Source of the DNA: Bacillota bacterium | GTDB lineage: Bacteria; Bacillota; Clostridia; Christensenellales; CAG-917 | DNA length: 44,048 nucleotides | Direction of reading: 5' to 3' | NCBI GenBank assembly: GCA_023665365.1 | Contig: JAMPEA010000009.1 | Span: 1-44,048, forward strand | In this document: positions 32,175-39,313 of the stretch, piece after piece | Numbering within the stretch: position 1 is the first letter of the stretch | How the letters are laid out: each line of letters begins with the position of its first letter | The notes under the pieces: generated by a model | Told to the model about the DNA's origin: nothing | Database searches by the model: none | What the model saw: only the letters and a program-made list of their open reading frames with translations | Program-made: the position numbers and the translations under genes

Positions 32175-32284
32175 AGCAAAACTCGCATACTTAAAACGGT
32201 GTGATAGAGTTGTAAATTAAATCATATGAAGTATGCGATTTTGCGTACCGCGCGTCACAAACATATTTGTGACGTTAAGCGCGG
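32175..32284. repeat. two hairpins downstream of nrdD, one overlapping its stop
   Basis: AGCAAAACTCGCATACTT (32175-32192) pairs with 32229-32245. A second hairpin, CGTCACAAA/TTTGTGACG (32253-32274), has outer CCGCG/CGCGG arms (32248-32252 and 32280-32284) that enclose the nrdD stop codon (32277-32275). It probably terminates or protects the nrdD mRNA. Confidence 0.65.
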
Positions 32285-34692
32285 GGTGACGATTGGCGCA
32301 ACGATTCAATATAACCCTTTATCTTGCTCGCGTTGTCGTATACGTCGTAGCCGTTGCCGTTGGGAACGAGCAGAGTGGGGGCTTTCTTTACGCCGAACGC
32401 GACAGTCTTATCCTTGTTGTCCTCTGCGTCTACGACGGTGTAGACGATGCCTGCTTTTTCGAGCATACTCTTTGCCATTTTGCAGTTGGGGCAGGTCTTG
32501 GTGGTGAAGATGAGTATGTCGTTGGGGTTGATTTCGACGTCCTCGGCTTTGGGAGTTGACGTAACCATAGGCGCAACGTCGTTGCATACGAATTCGCTTA
32601 CGGGCTTTCCGTGATACTGCGATGAGGCAATGTCGTAGACCTTGCGCTCTTTAAACTCGGCGATTTTGCCGTCGTTCCAGTTCTGCACGGGGCGATAGTA
32701 GCCGGTGATACGGCTGTAAACTTCCGTCTTCCTTCCGCAGATGGGGCAGGTGTACTGCTCGCCTTCGAGGTAGCCGTGGTCGGCGCAGATGGAATACGTC
32801 GGGGAGAGTGTATAGTAAGGCAGTTTGTAGTTTTCGGCAATCTTTCTCACGAGGTTTGCCGCCGCTTGCCAGCTGTCGAGCTTTTGCCCGAGGAAGGCGT
32901 GGAACACCGTACCCGAGGTGTAGAGGGTCTGCAAATCGTCCTGAATGTCGAGCGCGGTGAAGATGTCGGCGGTGTATCCGACGGGCAGGTGGGAGCTGTT
33001 GGTGTAGTAGGGCACGTTGTCCATGCTCTTTGCGCAGATGATATTCGGATACTTGGCTCTGTCGTGCTTGGCGAGTCTATACGAGGTGGACTCTGCGGGA
33101 GTCGCTTCGAGGTTGTACAAATCGCCGTACTCCTCTTGATAGTCGGAGAGTTTATTGCGCATAAAGTTGAGCACTTTTTTGGTGAACTCCTGCGCTTCGG
33201 GATTGGTGAGGTCCTTGCCGACCCAGCGCGCGTTGAGGCACGCCTCGTTCATGCCGACAAGCCCGATAGTGGAGAAGTGATTGTTGAAAGTGCCGAGGTA
33301 TCTCTTTGTATAAGGATACAGACCTTCTTCGAGGAGCTTCGTGATGACGTTGCGCTTGATTTTGAGGGAGCGAGCGGCGATATTCATAAGTCTTTCAAGC
33401 TCTTTGAAGAACTCCTGCTCGGTGGTGGCGACGTACGCGATACGCGGAATGTTGATTGTGACTACGCCGACCGAACCCGTGGACTCGCCGCTTCCGAAGA
33501 AGCCGCCCGATTTTTTGCGGAGTTCGCGCAAGTCGAGGCGCAAGCGGCAGCACATACTGCGCACGTCGCTCGGCTCCATATCGCTGTTGATATAGTTGGA
33601 GAAATAAGGAGTGCCGTACTTTGAAGTCATCGTGAAAAGCAGACGGTTGTTTTCCGTATCCGACCAGTCGAAGTCCTTGGTTATGGAGTAGGTTGGGATA
33701 GGATATTGGAAGCCTCTTCCGTTTGCGTCGCCCTCAATCATAATCTCGATAAAGGCTTTGTTTATCATTCTCATCTCGTCAACGCAGTCTTTGTATTTGA
33801 AATCCATATCCTTGCCGCCCACGATTGCGGGGAGTTCGGCGAGGTCGTTAGGCACAACCCAGTCGAGGGTTATGTTGGTGAAAGGCGCTTGCGTACCCCA
33901 GCGGGAGGGTGTGTTTACGCCGTAGATGAAAGATTGAATACACTGCTTGACCTCTTTGTAGGTGAGGTGATCCACCTTGACGAAAGGCGCGAGATATGTG
34001 TCGAAAGAGGAGAACGCCTGCGCGCCCGCCCATTCGTTTTGCATAATGCCGAGGAAGTTGACCATCTGATTGCATAGGGTCGAAAGGTGCGATGCGGGCG
34101 ACGACGTGATTTTGCCGGGGATGCCGCCGAGCCCCTCTTTTATGAGCTGCTTTAACGACCAGCCCGCGCAGTAGCCCGTAAGCATGCTAAGGTCATGCAG
34201 GTGGATTTGCGCCTCGCGGTGCGCCTTTGCGATTTCCTCGTCGTAGATTTCACTCAGCCAGTAGTTTGCCGTGACTGCGCCCGAGTTTGAAAGGATAAGT
34301 CCTCCGACCGAGTAGGAAACCGTGGAGTTTTCCTTGACGCGCCAGTCGTTTACTTTGAGGTAGTTGTCCACGGTGTTTTTGTAGTCGAGGGTGGTTGCGC
34401 TTATGTCGCGAAGTTTTTGATGTTGTTTTCTATATAATATATAAGCCTTGGCAACTTCTACGTAGCTTGACTGTATAAGCACCACTTCGACGGCATCCTG
34501 CACGTCCTCGACGGTCACTACGTCGTCTTTCACGCTGTCGTTGAAGGCGGCGGTCACGCGGAGCGCGAGCATATCGAGTATGTCGTCGTTATAATTTTTG
34601 CCGACGGCGGCAAAGGCTTTTTCGATTGCGAGCTTGATTTTGTTCAGATTGAACGGGACTATATTCCCGTCTCTTTTTTTCACGTTTAGCAT
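32275..34692 (-). CDS. nrdD: anaerobic (class III) ribonucleotide reductase with fused glutaredoxin-like domain
   Basis: The 805-residue glycyl-radical enzyme makes deoxynucleotides without oxygen. An ATP-cone (about 1-95, VKKRDGNIVPFNLNKIKLAIEKAF) controls overall activity. The barrel includes MCCRLRLD with candidate thiyl-radical cysteines. The zinc motif CPICGRK leads to the glycyl-radical loop RITGYYRPV (Gly about 664). Beyond the normal end, residues about 720-805 form a glutaredoxin/NrdH-like domain with CPNC (734/737) and KAPTLLV. This suggests reduction by a redoxin rather than formate. The start MLNVKKRDG (34692) has AAAGGGG upstream and replaces an in-frame start at 34764 that lies upstream of the -35. 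The activase nrdG is not in the window. Confidence 0.95.
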   Translation of the reverse strand: MLNVKKRDGNIVPFNLNKIKLAIEKAFAAVGKNYNDDILDMLALRVTAAFNDSVKDDVVTVEDVQDAVEVVLIQSSYVEVAKAYILYRKQHQKLRDISATTLDYKNTVDNYLKVNDWRVKENSTVSYSVGGLILSNSGAVTANYWLSEIYDEEIAKAHREAQIHLHDLSMLTGYCAGWSLKQLIKEGLGGIPGKITSSPASHLSTLCNQMVNFLGIMQNEWAGAQAFSSFDTYLAPFVKVDHLTYKEVKQCIQSFIYGVNTPSRWGTQAPFTNITLDWVVPNDLAELPAIVGGKDMDFKYKDCVDEMRMINKAFIEIMIEGDANGRGFQYPIPTYSITKDFDWSDTENNRLLFTMTSKYGTPYFSNYINSDMEPSDVRSMCCRLRLDLRELRKKSGGFFGSGESTGSVGVVTINIPRIAYVATTEQEFFKELERLMNIAARSLKIKRNVITKLLEEGLYPYTKRYLGTFNNHFSTIGLVGMNEACLNARWVGKDLTNPEAQEFTKKVLNFMRNKLSDYQEEYGDLYNLEATPAESTSYRLAKHDRAKYPNIICAKSMDNVPYYTNSSHLPVGYTADIFTALDIQDDLQTLYTSGTVFHAFLGQKLDSWQAAANLVRKIAENYKLPYYTLSPTYSICADHGYLEGEQYTCPICGRKTEVYSRITGYYRPVQNWNDGKIAEFKERKVYDIASSQYHGKPVSEFVCNDVAPMVTSTPKAEDVEINPNDILIFTTKTCPNCKMAKSMLEKAGIVYTVVDAEDNKDKTVAFGVKKAPTLLVPNGNGYDVYDNASKIKGYIESLRQSSPRA

Positions 34693-34726
34693 ACTGTGAA
34701 ACCCCTTTAATGAAATTTGCTTTCTC

Positions 34727-34808
34727 ATTATAACAAGCGTACAGAATAAGTCAAGGAAAATCACAAAATAAAGTGTGAAACATTTTTGCGAAACACAATA
34801 TGTAGTGG
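34727..34808 (-). promoter_or_regulatory. nrdD promoter with two NrdR-like boxes
   Basis: On the minus strand, TTGACT (34754-34749) and a perfect TATAAT (34732-34727) are 16 bases apart. Just upstream, TCACAAAATAAAGTGT (34761-34776) and ACACAATATGTAGTGG (34793-34808) match the NrdR consensus ACACwATATATwGTGT at 13 and 14 of 16 positions. They start 32 bp apart, about three helical turns, as in known NrdR operator pairs. Confidence 0.75.
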
Positions 34809-35036
34809 TTGTGTAGAATTTAGGCGAAATTTGTCTATCGGGATTTTAAGTGCGATTTTAGCTATGTAAACGCGCGGTTTTTCAAAAATCGGCAATCTAA
34901 TGATACACGCGGTAGAAGAAAAAATTTTTCCGTTTGAAAACTCAAATAAAATTCGCGCGCGATTTTTTCTCTGAAATTTTCTTTCGGCGATGATTTTTTT
35001 TATGCGGCGAGTCGCGCGAGATGAAATTTTGCCGTG
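34809..35036. other. AT-rich intergenic region
   Basis: I see no gene in these 228 bases between the nrdD operators and the GtrA promoter, only T- and A-rich runs. Confidence 0.5.
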
Positions 35037-35065
35037 TTGACAACGTTATATTGTTCCTTTATAAT
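35037..35065 (+). promoter_or_regulatory. consensus promoter of the GtrA-like gene
   Basis: A perfect TTGACA (35037-35042) and a perfect TATAAT (35060-35065) are 17 bases apart. This is the best match to the consensus in the window and predicts strong constitutive expression. Confidence 0.9.
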
Positions 35066-35100
35066 ATATACATTGCTATAAATATAACGGCAGGTGGAAA

Positions 35101-35976
35101 ATGGATGAGATAACAAACGAAAACGACGCGCTTCTTGAAGCGTCCGACGAAATAACGGCGGCGCAAACGGGAGAAGTTCCCGAGGGCGAGCCCGAGACGA
35201 CCGAGGCGGAAGTTGCAAGCGAGATTGCCGAAAACGTCGAAGCGGAAGCGCCCGAGACGGCAAAGACCGAGCTTGAAAACGAAAAAGGGGCGGCGGAGCA
35301 AGCGGACGAATGCAGCGCGGATATTGCCGTCGCATCGGATATAAGCGTTGCGGAAGCGACGGAGCAGACCGCAAAAAAGAAAAAGCCGCTTCCTCCCAAA
35401 ATCCAAAAGCTCGCGGATTATCTAAACTCGCACGAGGACGTAAGGCAGATGGTGTTCTTCCTCATGTTCAGCGTGCTGTGCGGGCTGTCGCAGATGATAG
35501 TCACCTACGCGCTTTCGGCGGGGCTGAAACTTGCGTCGAGCTTGACGGTCAATTTTTCCTGGTTCATCTTCAAGTACGACACCACGGCGGAGTTTATCGG
35601 CTTTTTGGTCGGCTCGGTAGTCGGGCAGGTTTTGACGTTTATACTCAATCGCAAAAAGACGTTCAATACGACGGACTACGTTGCAATCCGCGCGGTCATG
35701 TACGCGATACTTGCGGTGCTTATCATTCTTATGCAGACGGCGCTCGGCGGCGCGATAACCTCGGCTTGCTATGGGGCTGTGCCCAAGGAGGAGGCGTCGG
35801 AGTTCTTGAAGCTCGTGTTCAACCTTACGGGACAACTGGTCGGCGGCATTGCGGCGGTTATCGTCAACTTCCTCGGCAACAAGTTCCTCATAATGCGCGA
35901 TTGGAGCAAGGTCGTAGCAAAGATAAAGGGCAAGGGCGCAAAGACTTCTTCCGACAAAACGGATGCCGAGGATTGA
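35101..35976 (+). CDS. GtrA-like membrane protein with a long acidic N-terminus
   Basis: The 291-residue protein begins with about 90 residues of Glu/Ala/Thr-rich, low-complexity acidic sequence. Four predicted membrane spans follow (about 115-137, 160-185, 200-222, 240-265). Motifs such as FLVGSVVGQVLTFILNRKKTF and AVIVNFLGNKFLIM are typical of GtrA-family membrane proteins, which help move lipid-linked sugars. The acidic head is unusual for the family. AGGTGG precedes the ATG. It overlaps the next gene by 14 bases in another frame, so translation is probably coupled. Confidence 0.8.
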   Translation: MDEITNENDALLEASDEITAAQTGEVPEGEPETTEAEVASEIAENVEAEAPETAKTELENEKGAAEQADECSADIAVASDISVAEATEQTAKKKKPLPPKIQKLADYLNSHEDVRQMVFFLMFSVLCGLSQMIVTYALSAGLKLASSLTVNFSWFIFKYDTTAEFIGFLVGSVVGQVLTFILNRKKTFNTTDYVAIRAVMYAILAVLIILMQTALGGAITSACYGAVPKEEASEFLKLVFNLTGQLVGGIAAVIVNFLGNKFLIMRDWSKVVAKIKGKGAKTSSDKTDAED

Positions 35977-38167
35977 TTTGGAAAATCGACTTGCAAAATT
36001 AAATCACAAAGATTTCACTCCCGCGGGATACGAGCTTTTAGCGCCCGCGGGAGATATTTTGAGTTTTGAAGCCGCTCTTGCGTGTGGGGCGGACGCGATA
36101 TATCTCGGGTTATCCGACTTCAACGCCCGCAAAAAAGCGGACAATTTCACTGCTCAAAATCTGAGAGAGTGCGTAAAGAAGGCGCACTTTTTCGGCGTAA
36201 AGGTGTATTTAACGCTCAACACTCTTGTGAAAGACGACGAGATAAGCGCGCTAATATCGCTTGTACGCGATGCGGCGGAAGCGCGTATCGACGCTTATAT
36301 CGTGCAGGATTTGGGAGTCGCGCGGATTATAAAGAGGGCGTTTCCCGACGCCGTCTTGCACGCGAGCACGCAGCTTGGCGTACACAATCTGTACGGCGCG
36401 AGGCTTGCGGAAAAATTCGGTTTTAAGCGTGTTGTGCTTTCGCGCGAGACGAAGCTCGACGACATTCGCGCCATACGCGAGGGGACGGGGCTCGAAATAG
36501 AGTATTTCGTACAGGGCGCGCTTTGCGTATCTTTCAGCGGCAACTGCTATCTTAGCGCCAAGGAGTGCGGGGCGAGCGGCAATCGCGGGCTATGCAAACA
36601 GCTATGCAGGTTGCCCTACGCGGCGGAGCTTGACGGCAAAATCGCGGAGGGTTATTTGCTAAGCGCGCGGGATTTATGCCTTGCCGACAGTCTTGCGGAT
36701 TTGATAGCGGCAGGGGTCACGTCATTCAAGATAGAGGGGCGCATGCGCAGGGACGGCTACGTCGGCATTGCGACGAGGATATATCGCAAGTTGCTTGACG
36801 GTTTAATGATTGCAGGCGAACGGACTAAACTGACAAAGGACGACGAGCGGGATTTGCGCATAGCCTACTCGCGCGGGGAGAGCTATCTCACGCGCGCGTA
36901 TCTCGACGACGCAACGCCGTCCGTCATCGAGAAGCGATACAACAACCATACGGGCGTAAGGATAGGCGAGGTCGCAGGGGTGCGGCGGTTCAAGACGGAT
37001 TTATACGAGGTTACGCTAAGGGCGGATTGCGAGCTTGCCGTTGGCGACGGGCTGAAATTTTTCGACGGCGAAAGAGAGGTCGCAAGCGCGGGCTTGGGCG
37101 ACGTGAAAAAGGTCGGGGCGGATTTATACTTATTCGTCACCAAAACGCCGATACGCGAGGGGTGGCGCTTTAACCTTATATATTCGCGCGCGCGCGAGGA
37201 GGAGATAAAATCCGTCCGCAGAAAAGCGGATATAGATTTCAAAGTTTATGCCGTTGCGGGCGAGCCGCTTAGGATAAAGGCGAGTTGCGATATAGGGGAT
37301 AGAAATATCGAGGCGGAGGCGGTCGGCGGGATATGCGAGCGCGCAGTCAACGCGCCCGCGGACGCAGATGATTTGACCGCGCAGGTGAAAAAGACGGGGG
37401 ACAGCGGCTTTGTCGCGCGCAAAGTCGAGGTAGTTACAAAGGACGCGTTCGTTCCGAAATCCAGTGTAAACGCACTGCGGCGCGATGCGATAAAGATAAT
37501 GACGGACGCGCTCGTATCCGCAAGGGAAACGCAAAGCGCAACTGCCGACGAAAATGCGATAGCGGAAATATTTAAAAGTCTATCTGACAAACGAAGGGCA
37601 AGCCCCAACGGGCGATTGCGCTTTATCCGCGATTTGGACGAAAACGCCGCCGCTGCAATGAGCGATATACGTTTAATGCCCGTGCTTTGCCCGAGCGAAT
37701 ACAGCGCAGATAAAATCCGCGCTATGCTCGCCGCGCTCGACCTCGCGCAAGATAGAGTCGCGTTGCAACTGCCTATAATAGCAAACGGCAAGGATTTGGC
37801 GGCGATAGAAAAACTGCTTGCCGAGTTTAGCGGCATAAGGACACTTGTCAGCGAAAATATTTACGGCTTGGAGTTTGCAAGCAGGGGATACAAAGTCATC
37901 GCGGGCGCGGGGCATAACGCGCTCAACGCATATGCGGTTGACGCGCTCAAAGACCTTGGCGCAAGCGAGGTTTTGCCGTCTGTCGAAAGCGGCGGATATA
38001 AGGACGAAATCCCGCTTATGACGCTTGCGCACTGCCCGTACAAGACGATATTCGGCAACGACTGCGCGCACTGCACGTACAAGAGCGGACTTACGCTCAC
38101 CCGCGAAAAGCGCAAGTATAAGGTGCTTCGCACCAAAATCCACAACTGCTACTTTTTGTTGTTCTGA
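35963..38167 (+). CDS. peptidase U32-family protein
   Basis: The 734-residue protein begins with the U32 domain: YELLAPAGDILSFEAALACGADAIYLGLSDFNAR, then VKVYLTLNTLV and YIVQDLGVARI, then HASTQLGVHN. The signature FVQGALCVSFSGNCYLSAKECGASGNRGLCKQLCR carries four cysteines that may bind an Fe-S cluster, as in RlhA- and TrhP-type RNA-hydroxylating members. A C-terminal extension of about 350 residues (DUF3656-like region plus CPYK...CAHCTYKSG) matches the long U32 form. Despite the family name, RNA modification is as likely as proteolysis. It overlaps the GtrA gene by 14 bp. Confidence 0.9.
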   Translation: MPRIDLENRLAKLNHKDFTPAGYELLAPAGDILSFEAALACGADAIYLGLSDFNARKKADNFTAQNLRECVKKAHFFGVKVYLTLNTLVKDDEISALISLVRDAAEARIDAYIVQDLGVARIIKRAFPDAVLHASTQLGVHNLYGARLAEKFGFKRVVLSRETKLDDIRAIREGTGLEIEYFVQGALCVSFSGNCYLSAKECGASGNRGLCKQLCRLPYAAELDGKIAEGYLLSARDLCLADSLADLIAAGVTSFKIEGRMRRDGYVGIATRIYRKLLDGLMIAGERTKLTKDDERDLRIAYSRGESYLTRAYLDDATPSVIEKRYNNHTGVRIGEVAGVRRFKTDLYEVTLRADCELAVGDGLKFFDGEREVASAGLGDVKKVGADLYLFVTKTPIREGWRFNLIYSRAREEEIKSVRRKADIDFKVYAVAGEPLRIKASCDIGDRNIEAEAVGGICERAVNAPADADDLTAQVKKTGDSGFVARKVEVVTKDAFVPKSSVNALRRDAIKIMTDALVSARETQSATADENAIAEIFKSLSDKRRASPNGRLRFIRDLDENAAAAMSDIRLMPVLCPSEYSADKIRAMLAALDLAQDRVALQLPIIANGKDLAAIEKLLAEFSGIRTLVSENIYGLEFASRGYKVIAGAGHNALNAYAVDALKDLGASEVLPSVESGGYKDEIPLMTLAHCPYKTIFGNDCAHCTYKSGLTLTREKRKYKVLRTKIHNCYFLLF

Positions 38168-38290
38168 TTGAACCTTTCCCTGTGGGGAAATTGTCACTCA
38201 GTGACGGGTGTGGTGTAACCACATTATTAAGGGGGTAAGGGCTGTTTTCCGAGTTCGCCCTTAACCCCCTTAACAACCCCTTTACCTGAA
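38168..38290. repeat. repeat region with a strong hairpin after the U32 gene
   Basis: TGTCACTCAGTGACGGGTGT (38190-38209) matches TGTCACGCAGTGACGGGTGA at 38460-38479. A strong stem, TTAAGGGGGTAAGGGC (38227-38242) against 38257-38273, could terminate transcription. No gene is present. Confidence 0.65.
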
Positions 38291-38310
38291 AACTCCTCAA
38301 AACCCCCTTG

Positions 38311-38321
38311 CCCCCCCCCCC
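38311..38321. repeat. C11 homopolymer
   Basis: A run of eleven C in non-coding repeat DNA. It is prone to slippage or sequencing error. Confidence 0.8.
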
Positions 38322-38370
38322 TTATTCTTTAAGGGGGGGAATGCGGAATAAATTATAAAAGCCCTCCCAC

Positions 38371-38404
38371 GGGGTCCCCGCAAAACGTCCCTATTTTATG
38401 GGGC
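38371..38404 (+). repeat. GGGGTCCCC-family hairpin repeat
   Basis: GGGGTCCCCGCAAAACGTCC is followed by the complementary arm ATTTTATGGGG. It is the first of four copies within 270 bases. Confidence 0.75.
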
Positions 38405-38409
38405 AAATC

Positions 38410-38442
38410 GGGGTCCCCGTCAAACCTCCGCGTTTGATGGGG
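38410..38442 (+). repeat. GGGGTCCCC-family hairpin repeat
   Basis: CCCCGTCAAAC pairs with GTTTGATGGGG. Arm bases differ from the neighbouring copies on both sides in a way that keeps pairing. Confidence 0.75.
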
Positions 38443-38451
38443 TGAATTTGA

Positions 38452-38569
38452 GGGGAGGGTGTCACGCAGTGACGGGTGAGGTGTCATATAAATTTAATCC
38501 ACCTCATCACCGCTCCGCTTATGCTTTGCGGAGCTTCCCCTCATAGGGGAAGCCGTATTGTGGTTTATT
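38452..38569. repeat. composite palindromic repeat, TGTCAC...GTGACGGGTGAGGTG type
   Basis: GTCAC/GTGAC, GAGGTG/CACCTC, CTCCGC/GCGGAG and CTTCCCCT/AGGGGAAG inverted repeats lie in series. The arrangement resembles dispersed non-coding elements I know from many gut Clostridia. No coding content is visible. Confidence 0.65.
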
Positions 38570-38601
38570 GGGGTCCCCATAAACGCCCCTGTTTATGGGG
38601 C
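38570..38601 (+). repeat. GGGGTCCCC-family hairpin repeat
   Basis: CCCCATAAAC and GTTTATGGGG pair perfectly around GCCCCT. Confidence 0.75.
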
Positions 38602-38606
38602 AAATC

Positions 38607-38636
38607 GGGGTCCTCGCAAAATTCCATTTTGTGGGG
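38607..38636 (+). repeat. GGGGTCCTC-family hairpin repeat
   Basis: GCAAAAT and ATTTTGTGGGG arms. The loop and arms match the copy at positions 1-29. Confidence 0.7.
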
Positions 38637-38708
38637 CTTATCACCAAGCAAAAGATTTTTGCGTAATGTTTCAAAGAAACCTTAGCAAAAATGTTTTGCG
38701 CGGTAGGG

Positions 38709-38786
38709 AAATTAAAATCAAGCGGACACAAAGAAAACGCCTACGTTGTAGGCGTTTTCCTGTGTCTTGCGACGATTTTAATTTGT
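38709..38786. terminator. long hairpin after the ferredoxin gene
   Basis: GAAAACGCCTAC/GTAGGCGTTTTC is a perfect 12-bp stem with loop GTT. It extends outward through ACACA/TGTGT to AAATTAAAATC (38709-38719) and GATTTTAATTT (38775-38785). It ends 12 bases from the ferredoxin stop and probably terminates or protects that transcript. Confidence 0.65.
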
Positions 38787-38797
38787 TTTGCGCTGTT

Positions 38798-38968
38798 TTA
38801 ATTTTCCGATATTGCGCTCACGGGGCAACCGTCTTCGCACGCGCCGCAATCGATGCACGCGTCGGGGTCAACGACGTATTTGCCGTCTCCCTCGGCGATA
38901 GCGCCAACGGGGCAGGTGTCTGCACAAGCTCCGCAAGAAATGCATTCGTCACTGATAAATCTTGCCAT
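38798..38968 (-). CDS. 2[4Fe-4S] ferredoxin
   Basis: The 56-residue electron carrier has two CxxCxxCxxxCP motifs, CISCGACADTCP and CIDCGACEDGCP. This is the classic clostridial-type small acidic ferredoxin. The ATG at 38968 follows GGAGAG; an in-frame start at 38986 is upstream of that site. A weak own promoter, TGTACA-17-TATTAT, lies upstream. The stronger promoter at 39131-39159 also points this way in the present orientation. It could supply electrons to the TrxR-like protein or other anaerobic enzymes. Confidence 0.95.
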   Translation of the reverse strand: MARFISDECISCGACADTCPVGAIAEGDGKYVVDPDACIDCGACEDGCPVSAISEN

Positions 38969-39079
38969 ATTCTCTCTCCTTTTCAAATGGTTTAGATAAT
39001 AATATCATAAGGAAAGCGATTTGTACAGTAAAAAATATCTAAGAAATCACAAAAAAATAAGGGCGACCCAAAGTGCGCG

Positions 39080-39278
39080 ATATACATAGAATATATTGTT
39101 CTATGTATATATTATTATAATAGTATAATTATTTTAAGTAAAGAGTTAAATTTTGTCAATGTTTTTTGTGAAAATATGCGTTTTTATGCGATTTTCGCGC
39201 TTTTAACCGCGTATTTTTTACTTTTTATCCGCCGTTTTTTCCGCAAAATATACATAGAACAATATATTCTATGTACGT
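39080..39278. other. predicted invertible promoter segment (inverton)
   Basis: The left site 39080-39110 has arms ATATACATAGAA and TTCTATGTATAT around the core TATATTG. The right site 39248-39278 has ATATACATAGAA, core CAATATA, then TTCTATGTA plus divergent bases. The 28-base cores 39083-39110 and 39248-39275 are exact reverse complements. Each site therefore has recombinase-style arms around an asymmetric 7-bp core, and the two are in inverted orientation, which is what site-specific inversion needs. The roughly 137 bp between them hold a leftward promoter. Alternatively these are two operator palindromes for a regulator. Confidence 0.75.
39131..39159 (-). promoter_or_regulatory. promoter inside the predicted invertible segment, facing away from the giant gene
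   Basis: On the minus strand, a perfect TTGACA (39159-39154) and TAAAAT (39136-39131) are 17 bases apart. After inversion around the sites it would lie at about 39199-39227 on the plus strand, roughly 85 bases before the ATG at 39314. I see no comparable plus-strand promoter in the present orientation. Confidence 0.75.
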
Positions 39279-39313
39279 TTTCTTGACGTTTATATACGCG
39301 ACGGAGGTCATTT

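Noticed and set aside
38371..38636. possible CRISPR array
   Set aside because: The repeats are unevenly spaced hairpins with variable arms and no uniform spacers. No cas genes are present.
39080..39278. possible transposon terminal inverted repeats
   Set aside because: Only about 137 bp lie between the repeats and no target duplication is visible. Each repeat is itself a symmetric crossover-like site, so inversion fits better.
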